DNA of 64,000 nt from JAFAMB01 sp963775805 (GTDB taxonomy: Bacteria; Verrucomicrobiota; Verrucomicrobiia; Chthoniobacterales; JAFAMB01). Where the stretch lies: NCBI GenBank assembly GCA_963775805.1, contig CAVZKG010000001.1, positions 2,046,001 to 2,110,000 on the forward strand. Direction: 5' to 3'. How positions within the stretch are numbered: position 1 is the first letter of the stretch; each line of letters starts with the position of its first letter. The notes beneath the pieces are model-generated. The model saw nothing but the letters and a program-made list of their open reading frames with translations, searched no databases and was not told the origin of the DNA. The translations under genes were made by a program, and so were the position numbers. This document shows positions 52,073 through 58,940 of the stretch, in pieces.

Positions 52073-53779
52073 ATGGGCGCAACGTCAAACTCACGCTCCG
52101 CCAGTCTGCTTCACGGTCAGTCGGAAATTCTCGAGATGATCGCCTCCGGCGCAGCATGGGATAGAGTAGTGGAGACGCTCGCGCTATTGATAGAGAATAT
52201 AGAGCCGGATGTTCGATGCGCGATTTCGACAACGGACTTCGACGGCACGGCGTTTGCCACACTCTGCGCCCCGAGCTTATCGCATATCTGCAAAGTACAG
52301 CTTCTTCAGGCGCCTGCAGGGCCGCCGTTCCTCCTCTCGGATGGATCCGCAATGGGTCATCCATCTGAACGCTCTTTTATCGACCTCGATTCCGACTCCA
52401 AGTGGAGCGAAAGTTCCTGGGCGAGGGCTCTCAAAGCGGATGGACTGCACGCCTGCCTTTTCGTTCCCATTTTCAGCTCCGGAGAACAGGCCATCGCGCT
52501 GCTCTCACTGTTCGATACCGGTTCGACCGGTTCTTTGGAAATCGATTCCCAACTGTTACAAACAGCGAATCATATTGTTAGAATCGCATTCGAAAAAAGA
52601 GAGCGAGAAGAGAAACTCGAAACCGAACGCGAACGCCTGAGTATGGCTCTTGACGCCGGCAAACTCGGGGTATGGAGTTGGGATTTGCTCACGAATGAGT
52701 TGATCTGGTCAGAACAATGCAGATTATTTTTTGGTTATTCGGATCGCACACAAATCACTTTTCAAGATTTCCTCGCCACATTGCACCCAGAGGACCGCGA
52801 GGAAACACTGAAAGCCATCGAAGAATCAATTCTGAAAGATGTGCCGTACGAGGTGGAGCACCGTGTTGTTCGTCCGGATGGAACCATCCGCTGGATCTCG
52901 GCCGCCGGTCGCACATTTAAAGATGATTCCGATCGTCCCACTAAAATGGGAGGCGTGGTTCGCGACGTCACTGAGAAGAGAGAGTTCGACGAAGAATTGC
53001 AGAAGAATCAGGCCCGCTTGCGAAGCGCGCTCAATGCCGCCGAGCTGGCCCGCCGAGAAGCTGAAACTGCCATCAAAGCCAAGGACCAGTTCCTGGCAGT
53101 CCTTAGTCATGAGCTCAGGACCCCGCTGACTCCAATTTTGCTCGCGGCAAGCTGGCTTCGAAGTGCCGACGATTTATCGGATCAAGCTCGCAATGCCTTC
53201 GATATGATTTTTCGAAATGCGGAAATCGAGGCTCGATTAATTGACGATCTTCTCGATCTGACTCGGATCGAGCGAAACCAGTTGGAACTTCAATTTCGAA
53301 CGGTCGATCTTCATACCGTTCTGAAAGCGGCGATCGAGGTATGCGAGACCGGTTTGCAGGAAAAGAAACAAAACCTCGCTCTTCATCTGTCGGCAGCAAA
53401 CTCTCTCGTGGCGTGCGACATTGCGCGACTGCAGCAGGTATTTTGGAATTTGCTGAAAAACGCTATCAAGTTCACTCCCGAAGGAGGATCGATCGTTGTC
53501 ACCTCGCGAAACGAAAAAGACCACATTGTCGTCGAGGTATCCGATACCGGAATCGGTATTGACCCGAGAATTATCCCAAAAATATTCGTGGCATTTGAAC
53601 AGGGGGATAAGGAAACAGTAAAGCAATTCGGAGGATTGGGACTAGGATTGGCGATTTCAAAGGCGATCATCGACGCGCACGGAGGAACAATCGCAGTCGA
53701 TAGTGAGGGAAGAAACCTCGGTTCGACGTCGACTGTTCGACTTCGCCTTACCGAATCGAGAGAGATCGTTCAGAATTGA
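52073..53779 (+). CDS. GAF-PAS sensor histidine kinase
   Basis: A soluble histidine kinase of 568 residues with no membrane segment. A GAF domain covers about residues 20-170. A PAS domain with PAC follows (residues 185-310: RLSMALDAGKLGVWSWD, HRVVRPDGTIRWISAAG, GVVRDVTEKREF). A short coiled coil leads to HisKA with the phospho-His in FLAVLSHELRTPLTPIL. The HATPase has N box LKNAIKFTPEGG, DTGIGID and GGLGLGLAISKAIIDAHGG. It is the kinase of the three-gene set with the receiver 6 bases downstream. The ATG at 52073 is preferred; one at 52016 is in frame. Confidence 0.93.
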   Translation: MGATSNSRSASLLHGQSEILEMIASGAAWDRVVETLALLIENIEPDVRCAISTTDFDGTAFATLCAPSLSHICKVQLLQAPAGPPFLLSDGSAMGHPSERSFIDLDSDSKWSESSWARALKADGLHACLFVPIFSSGEQAIALLSLFDTGSTGSLEIDSQLLQTANHIVRIAFEKREREEKLETERERLSMALDAGKLGVWSWDLLTNELIWSEQCRLFFGYSDRTQITFQDFLATLHPEDREETLKAIEESILKDVPYEVEHRVVRPDGTIRWISAAGRTFKDDSDRPTKMGGVVRDVTEKREFDEELQKNQARLRSALNAAELARREAETAIKAKDQFLAVLSHELRTPLTPILLAASWLRSADDLSDQARNAFDMIFRNAEIEARLIDDLLDLTRIERNQLELQFRTVDLHTVLKAAIEVCETGLQEKKQNLALHLSAANSLVACDIARLQQVFWNLLKNAIKFTPEGGSIVVTSRNEKDHIVVEVSDTGIGIDPRIIPKIFVAFEQGDKETVKQFGGLGLGLAISKAIIDAHGGTIAVDSEGRNLGSTSTVRLRLTESREIVQN

Positions 53780-53784
53780 TTTTT

Positions 53785-54162
53785 ATGCCTAAGCGTCGTC
53801 TGTTTTTGGTGGAGAATCATCAGGACACCATACGCTATATGAAGTTGTACCTGGAACAGCTCGGTTACGAAATTATCGTGGCTACAGACATGGCAACCGC
53901 TTTACGTGAAATTCCGGATTCGAAGTGCGACGTATTAATCAGCGACATCGGACTTCCAGATGGTGACGGCTGGCAATTGATGGAGAAATTGCGCGGTTGC
54001 AAACCACCTTTTGCGATCGCAATGAGCGGGTACGGAACAGGCAACGATCAACGCAAAAGCCTCTCAACTGGCTACAATTACCATCTCGTAAAGCCGTTCA
54101 CTCCGGACGCTCTCCTCGCGATTTTGCGTGATGCTGAAAAAACCATAGATACTCAGTCGTGA
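53785..54162 (+). CDS. Single-domain response regulator (CheY-like)
   Basis: A 125-residue receiver without an output domain. LFLVENHQDTIRY shows the acidic region with Glu, the phospho-Asp is in CDVLISDIGLPDGDGWQL, and the Lys is in HLVKPFTPDALL. It follows the kinase by five bases and its TGA overlaps the GTG of the next gene. Receivers of this kind pass phosphate between proteins or act by binding. The likely partner is the kinase upstream. Confidence 0.92.
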   Translation: MPKRRLFLVENHQDTIRYMKLYLEQLGYEIIVATDMATALREIPDSKCDVLISDIGLPDGDGWQLMEKLRGCKPPFAIAMSGYGTGNDQRKSLSTGYNYHLVKPFTPDALLAILRDAEKTIDTQS

Positions 54163-54782
54163 CAGATTACCCGGTAGACCATTGTCGGTTACTGCAGGAA
54201 ATTGGTTTCCCTGCTGTTCGAGTTCGAACGGAGAGCGGTGAATTCATCGAGTGCAATGAATCATTCAACTCCCTGCTCGCTGCCAATTCCCCAAAACGCG
54301 ACACCAAATCATTTGTCACAAGTGTATTCTCAAAATTGACTTCGAGGAACTTGGATCTCCCCGAGACGCTACCTATCGCTCGAGTGCCAGCACAGTTTCG
54401 AGTCCAATTTCTGTCTGCCGATCAACAGATGACGAACTTTGAGGTCCGCACAATCGAGGCATCCGGCACCGTCCGGGCCGCTCAATCGATTATCGCCCTA
54501 TTTATCCCAATAACAGGCCCGGTGGTTGAGCAAATCTGCGAGGAATACCTCTCACAGGGAGAAGCTGCGGAACGGCTTCGTATCCGAAATGAACTTCACA
54601 AAGGAATCTCCCAGCAATTACTGGGCGCAGCGTTCGGCTGCAAGGCGCTTGCCACCAAAATCAGCCGACTGAACGGTGACCTGGGAAAAGAGGCTACAGA
54701 ACTGGCTGAATTGGTGAATTCTGCCGTCTCCGAACTTCAGGCTCTGGTGCGCTTCGATCGCGACTCGCCGGAACGGCGCTAG
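54159..54782 (+). CDS. PAS-HisKA_3 protein without an ATPase domain
   Basis: A 207-residue protein. A PAS-like region is at residues 12-60 (FPAVRVRTESGEFIECNESFNSLLA). A helical dimerisation domain follows: AERLRIRNELHKGISQQLLGAAFGCKALATK, where ELHKG corresponds to the ELHDG phospho-His motif of HisKA_3 kinases, with the His present but the Asp changed to Lys. The protein ends 40 residues later and lacks any HATPase (no N, G1 or G2 box). It starts at a GTG overlapping the receiver stop. It cannot phosphorylate itself; it may take phosphate from, or regulate, the neighbours. Confidence 0.82.
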   Translation: MTDYPVDHCRLLQEIGFPAVRVRTESGEFIECNESFNSLLAANSPKRDTKSFVTSVFSKLTSRNLDLPETLPIARVPAQFRVQFLSADQQMTNFEVRTIEASGTVRAAQSIIALFIPITGPVVEQICEEYLSQGEAAERLRIRNELHKGISQQLLGAAFGCKALATKISRLNGDLGKEATELAELVNSAVSELQALVRFDRDSPERR

Positions 54783-54859
54783 CCCCTTTCTCCCGTCCCC
54801 GTGGGTATTGCGCACGAAGTGCCGACATTTGTCGAGGCTAGACTAGCCGTGAACTCCGA

Positions 54860-54908
54860 GCTCACAACCCTGATATCAGCTTTCGGGGTTGTGAGCTATT
54901 CAGGCTAG
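54860..54908 (+). repeat. Hairpin with the CAGGCTAG repeat
   Basis: An 11-bp stem GCTCACAACCC with GGGTTGTGAGC around a 15-base loop is followed by TATTCAGGCTAG. The right part is identical over 27 bases with 47961-47987. It lies six bases before the end of the small lipoprotein gene on the other strand, between convergent genes. Confidence 0.75.
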
Positions 54909-54914
54909 TAAGTG

Positions 54915-55142
54915 TTAGTAAGTGTAATTGTCGACGTATATCGTGCGCCCATTTTCGACGTAGTATCGGCGACCGGTTGAGTCGATCAGCACGACATGAC
55001 GGACCCGCGTACCGTTGTCGTTCACATACACAGTCTCCGTGCGGGTTTCGGTTACGACCGGGTGTTCCGGCTTTTCCGTCGTTGTAAACGAAAGGCATCC
55101 AGTGAAAACAAACATCCCGGACATCAGGAGCAAAGACCTCAT
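54915..55142 (-). CDS. Small lipoprotein of unknown function
   Basis: A 75-residue protein with a lipoprotein signal, MRSLLLMSGMFVFTGC, giving a Cys at residue 16. The mature part is short and Tyr/Val-rich, VYVNDNGTRVRHVVLIDSTG and ENGRTIYVDNYTY, perhaps a small beta unit. Other in-frame ATGs at 55211 and 55220 would add a hydrophobic helix before the signal and are less likely. It is an outer- or inner-membrane lipoprotein with no known family. Confidence 0.68.
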   Translation of the reverse strand: MRSLLLMSGMFVFTGCLSFTTTEKPEHPVVTETRTETVYVNDNGTRVRHVVLIDSTGRRYYVENGRTIYVDNYTY

Positions 55143-55348
55143 TGCGCCATAGCGCTCAGCCGCAAATAGGCCCGCGGCAGCCATCAAAAACAAAAGTATA
55201 ATAATAGCCATGTCTCTCATCAGTTGACACAGTTCGCTTTGAGACCTGGAGACGGACTTCTTCGCTGCGCGAAGGTTGCCATCAGGCGAAAAACTGAGCA
55301 ACGCCTCAGGGAAAGGCCATTTAGTGAAGCACGCGCGTCTAAATTAGT

Positions 55349-55534
55349 ATGAACAAATTGCTATTCAAAGGGACCTGGAACGAAGTTAAGGGCAAATTGA
55401 AACAGAGCTACGGTCAGCTAACAGATGATGATCTTATTTTTGCTGAAGGCAAAGATGACGAGTTAATCGGCCGGCTTCAAAAGAAGCTCGGAAAATCCAA
55501 AGAAGAGATACGAGAGATGATCTCAACTTTATAA
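55349..55534 (+). CDS. CsbD-family stress protein
   Basis: A 61-residue soluble protein, MNKLLFKGTWNEVKGKLKQ then SYGQLTDDDLIFAEGKDDELIGRLQKKLGKSKEEI, the full CsbD pattern (WNEVKGK-K, D-L-x-x-G). Members are general-stress proteins of unknown mechanism. It stands alone between two strands. Confidence 0.93.
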   Translation: MNKLLFKGTWNEVKGKLKQSYGQLTDDDLIFAEGKDDELIGRLQKKLGKSKEEIREMISTL

Positions 55535-55737
55535 ACAAGGCGAAAACCAAGGGAAAAAACTCATGTTCGGTCAGTCCGCCATGGTCCACGCTCTCGCGCT
55601 TTACCTGTTGAAGATCGACAGGTATCCGCGAGACGCGGACCAATAAATGCCGCGGGTGCAAGGCGCCGCGATGAATTGCGTTCTCCTCACATCATTCTGA
55701 CTTGTCCGCCGCATCGGTTTTCCTGTATGAGCTATGC

Positions 55738-56469
55738 ATGCTTTATCGTCCGGAATCTCTCGCAAAGTCTGGCAGAAAAAGCGTCGTAGACGATCTTGCC
55801 ATGATGATAGCAGCGCTCCAGCAACCGAGCCCGGTTCGCGTTGCCGTCGACGGCCGCACGGCGTCTGGTAAGACACGGTTCGCTGACGAGTTGGCAGCCC
55901 GCATCATGCGGGAGAATCGCGAGGTGATCCGAACTTCCATCGACGGGTTCCATAATCCCACAGCCATTCGCTACGCCCGTGGCAGGTACTCAGCGGAAGG
56001 ATACTACTTTGATGCCAGAGATTTGACTGCAATCCGAACGCTTTTGCTCGATCCGCTCGGACCTAATGGGGATAGACGGTATCGCACCGCTTCTTTTGAC
56101 CTCGAGAACGATCGACCGGTTGACCAGACCCCTCTTGTTGCCTCGGAGAAGAGTGTTCTCATCGTCGACGGGTCCTTTCTGCAAAGGCCGGAGCTGGTAT
56201 GGGACCTGACCATATTCGTTGACTCGTCCGAAAAGACTTCCGAAGAACGCGGCGTGAACCGCGACGCCGTTCGACTCGGAGGACTGGAAGAGGCGCGTCA
56301 ACTTTACGCGAATCGCTACAGGCCCGCGTTCGATTTGTACGAAAGATTGTGCAACCCGCGCATCGCTGCGGATGCCGTCATCGACAATAACGAACTGGAC
56401 AATCCTCGACTGGAAATTCGCTCAGACGGCAGGCTGGCGCATTATGCCCCAGCGAACGCTGCTACATAA
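55738..56469 (+). CDS. Uridine-kinase-like P-loop protein
   Basis: A 243-residue protein. The P-loop AVDGRTASGKTRFADELA is complete, TSIDGFHNP follows with an Asp and His pair as in uridine/phosphoribulokinase-like enzymes, and ILIVDGSFLQRPEL plays the role of the Walker B Asp strand. YANRYRPAFDLYER is the lid helix with Arg. It probably phosphorylates a nucleoside or similar small molecule; the substrate is not known. The ATG at 55738 is chosen over a TTG upstream. Its stop overlaps that of the convergent uxaA gene by eight bases. Confidence 0.86.
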   Translation: MLYRPESLAKSGRKSVVDDLAMMIAALQQPSPVRVAVDGRTASGKTRFADELAARIMRENREVIRTSIDGFHNPTAIRYARGRYSAEGYYFDARDLTAIRTLLLDPLGPNGDRRYRTASFDLENDRPVDQTPLVASEKSVLIVDGSFLQRPELVWDLTIFVDSSEKTSEERGVNRDAVRLGGLEEARQLYANRYRPAFDLYERLCNPRIAADAVIDNNELDNPRLEIRSDGRLAHYAPANAAT

Positions 56470-57985
56470 CGGCACCTAGCGTCCAGGGCACGAACTCTTC
56501 CGCTCCAAACCCGTGCGCTTCTGAACGGGATCGCCGACCCGACGCTGTCTCGAGAATGAGCTCGAAAATGCGTTGTCCCAACTCTTCTACCGAACCGGTG
56601 CCGTCAAGAATTTCGCCGCAATTGATGTCCATATCGTCAGTCATCTGGCGGTAGAGCCGCGTATTGGTCGCCAATTTCAATGAGGGCGTCGGCTTGCAGC
56701 CATATACCGACCCGCGTCCAGTCGTAAAACAAATCAGATTCGCCCCTCCCGCTACCTGTCCCGTCGCTGAAACCGGGTCGTATCCGGGCGTGTCCATGAA
56801 CACCAACCCATTAGCATGGACGGGTTCGGCGTATTTGAACACATCCACTAAGTTGGTCGTTCCCCCTTTCGCGACGGCCCCCAGCGACTTTTCGAGGATC
56901 GTTGTCAATCCACCAGCCTTATTGCCGGGCGACGGATTGTTGTTCATCTCGCCTCGCTCACGTTCAGTGTATTCCTCCCACCAGTGAATTCGCGCAATCA
57001 GCTTCTCCCCTACCTCCCGGGAAACAGCTCGCCTGGTAAGCAGATGTTCCGCGCCATAAATCTCCGGCGTCTCCGAAAGGATTGCGGTGCCGCCATGGCT
57101 GACGAGCAGGTCAACGGCCGCTCCAAGTGCCGGATTCGCTGTGATGCCGGAATAGCTGTCCGATCCCCCGCATTGCAACCCAAGTATCAAATGAGCTACC
57201 GACACCGTTTCACGCGTCGCTTGATTTGCAATCGGCAGCATCTCCTGGATTCGTTGAATTCCGAGGCGCACAGCCCCAACCGTTCCCCCCGATTCCTGAA
57301 TCGTCATCGACGAACAAAGCGGCCCGCTGGAGAGATTCTCTGTGGAAAAAAGATCTTCAGGTTGGTTTACTTCACAACCAAGACCTATCACGAGTATTCC
57401 GCAAAAATTGACGTGACGCGCATAGCCGGACAGTGTGCGGCGCAAAACCTCCATTCCCTCGCCATGAATGTCCATCCCGCAACCGGTCGTATGGGTAATC
57501 GCAACGACTCCGTCAACATTCGGATAAGCGTCTAGCGCGTCGCCGGAGAATGATTCCGCGATCTTCCTGGCGACTGTCGCCGAACAATTGACGGTCGTCA
57601 GTACCCCGAGATAGTTCCGCGTTGCAACGCGACCGTCCGAGCGAACAATTCCTCGAAACGTCGCGCCAGGAACAGCGTAAATTGAAGGTCTGGCGTCCGC
57701 GCAAAAGGCGTATTCACGATCGAACGCCTCTACTTTCAGATTCTGAACGTGCACGTGTTCGCCGGCGAAAATCGGTTTCGCGGCAAATCCGATGATTTGG
57801 TTGTACCGCCGAACGGCCTGCTCCTCGGCAATGTTCCTAACCGCAATCTTGTGTCCGGCTGGAATCACATCGCGCACGACGACGTCGAATTCGTCGAGCC
57901 GGGTTCCCGGTGCAATCTCCTGACACGCAATCACGACGTCGTCAGACGGATTCAATCGAACGACCCGCTGCAGGCTGCCAATCAT
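56462..57985 (-). CDS. UxaA-family sugar-acid dehydratase (altronate dehydratase type)
   Basis: A 507-residue iron-dependent dehydratase. An N-terminal SAF domain (VRLNPSDDVVIACQEIAPG to VHVQNLKVEAF) precedes the UxaA body: GIVRSDGRVATRNYLGVLTTVNCSATV, THTTGCGMDIHG, GLGCEVNQ, GLQCGGSDSYSGITANPALG and TGRGSVYGCKPTPSLKLATN with the Fe-ligand Cys and His-rich loops, and ending VPWTLGAVM. It removes water from altronate, galactarate or a similar acid to give a 2-keto-3-deoxy acid. It follows the SMP-30 gene by 15 bases on the same strand. Confidence 0.92.
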   Translation of the reverse strand: MIGSLQRVVRLNPSDDVVIACQEIAPGTRLDEFDVVVRDVIPAGHKIAVRNIAEEQAVRRYNQIIGFAAKPIFAGEHVHVQNLKVEAFDREYAFCADARPSIYAVPGATFRGIVRSDGRVATRNYLGVLTTVNCSATVARKIAESFSGDALDAYPNVDGVVAITHTTGCGMDIHGEGMEVLRRTLSGYARHVNFCGILVIGLGCEVNQPEDLFSTENLSSGPLCSSMTIQESGGTVGAVRLGIQRIQEMLPIANQATRETVSVAHLILGLQCGGSDSYSGITANPALGAAVDLLVSHGGTAILSETPEIYGAEHLLTRRAVSREVGEKLIARIHWWEEYTERERGEMNNNPSPGNKAGGLTTILEKSLGAVAKGGTTNLVDVFKYAEPVHANGLVFMDTPGYDPVSATGQVAGGANLICFTTGRGSVYGCKPTPSLKLATNTRLYRQMTDDMDINCGEILDGTGSVEELGQRIFELILETASGRRSRSEAHGFGAEEFVPWTLGAVM

Positions 57986-58000
57986 GGTAGGAATATCAGG

Positions 58001-58927
58001 CTAGGGTCGTTGCGCTCCATTCGTAGCGACGTACACAGCGTACAACGAGGTTGTCGCAGTAATGAAGAGTCGGTTTCGTTTTGGGCCGCCAAAAGTCAAA
58101 TTGGCCACGGGTTCCGGCACGAGGATCTTTCCGAGAAGTCGGCCATCCGGCGAAAAGCATTGCACGCCATCCCCTGCGGTCGTCCAGACGTTGCCTTGCA
58201 TATCCACGCGGACTCCATCCGGCACACCGGGATAAATCTCCGCGAAGAGCTCCCCTCCACTTAACTGACCATCTTTGCCCACTTGAAACACCCGGATGCT
58301 GTGTGGATCTCCTGAGATCTCATGCGATCCTCCACTATCAGCCACATAAAGCTTTGATTCATCAGGGGAGAATGCGAGTCCGTTGGGTTTCACGAAGTCT
58401 TTGCAAACCGCTTCCAAATTCCCTGTCGCAGGGTCTAAACGGAAGACGTAACATCCGCCATATTCGCGCTCCGTCGCGTGCCCCTCATAGTCGGATAAAA
58501 TTCCGTAATTCGGATCAGTAAACCAAACCGTTTCGTCCGACTTTACAATCACATCATTCGGAGAATTCAGCCGCTTTCCCTGGTATTGATCAGTCAGAAC
58601 CGTTATCGATCCGTCCGGCTCGGTCCGTGTGACTCGACGGGCGCCATGTTCGCACGTGACCAACCGGCCCCGGCGATCCCGGGTATTGCCGTTGCTGTTA
58701 TTCGAATTGTCCCGATAAACGCTCACATGGCCACCGGCCCATCGGAGCATGCGGTTATTCGGTATATCGCTCCAGATCAGGTAGTCACCATCAGCAAAGT
58801 AGACCGGGCCTTCTGCCCAAAGGGTGCCTGTGTGCAATTTTTCCAACCAGGTGTTTCCAAGTGTCAGGTATAGGAACCGCTGGTCCCAAATCTCGAATTC
58901 ATTTTGGATTCCGGAGGTCTTGGTCAT
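58001..58927 (-). CDS. SMP-30/gluconolactonase-family lactonase
   Basis: A 308-residue six-bladed beta-propeller enzyme that opens sugar lactones. WAEGPVYFADGDYLIWSDIPNNRMLRWAGG has the metal-ligand Glu, LTDQYQGKRLNSPNDVIVKSDETVWFTDPNYGI the Asn and Asp ligands, FVKPNGLAFSPDESKLYVADSGG and GVPDGVRVDMQGNVWTTAGDGVQCFSPDG the later ones. No signal peptide was seen, so it is cytoplasmic. It lies between the PBP gene (13 bases upstream) and uxaA, and with the dehydratase forms a sugar-acid pathway. Confidence 0.93.
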   Translation of the reverse strand: MTKTSGIQNEFEIWDQRFLYLTLGNTWLEKLHTGTLWAEGPVYFADGDYLIWSDIPNNRMLRWAGGHVSVYRDNSNNSNGNTRDRRGRLVTCEHGARRVTRTEPDGSITVLTDQYQGKRLNSPNDVIVKSDETVWFTDPNYGILSDYEGHATEREYGGCYVFRLDPATGNLEAVCKDFVKPNGLAFSPDESKLYVADSGGSHEISGDPHSIRVFQVGKDGQLSGGELFAEIYPGVPDGVRVDMQGNVWTTAGDGVQCFSPDGRLLGKILVPEPVANLTFGGPKRNRLFITATTSLYAVYVATNGAQRP

Positions 58928-58940
58928 GGGTTTGGACCGG

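Noticed and set aside
57993..58004. Another CAGGCTAG repeat copy
   Set aside because: Only 12 bases match and they include the stop codon of the SMP-30 gene; likely chance, so not listed as a feature.
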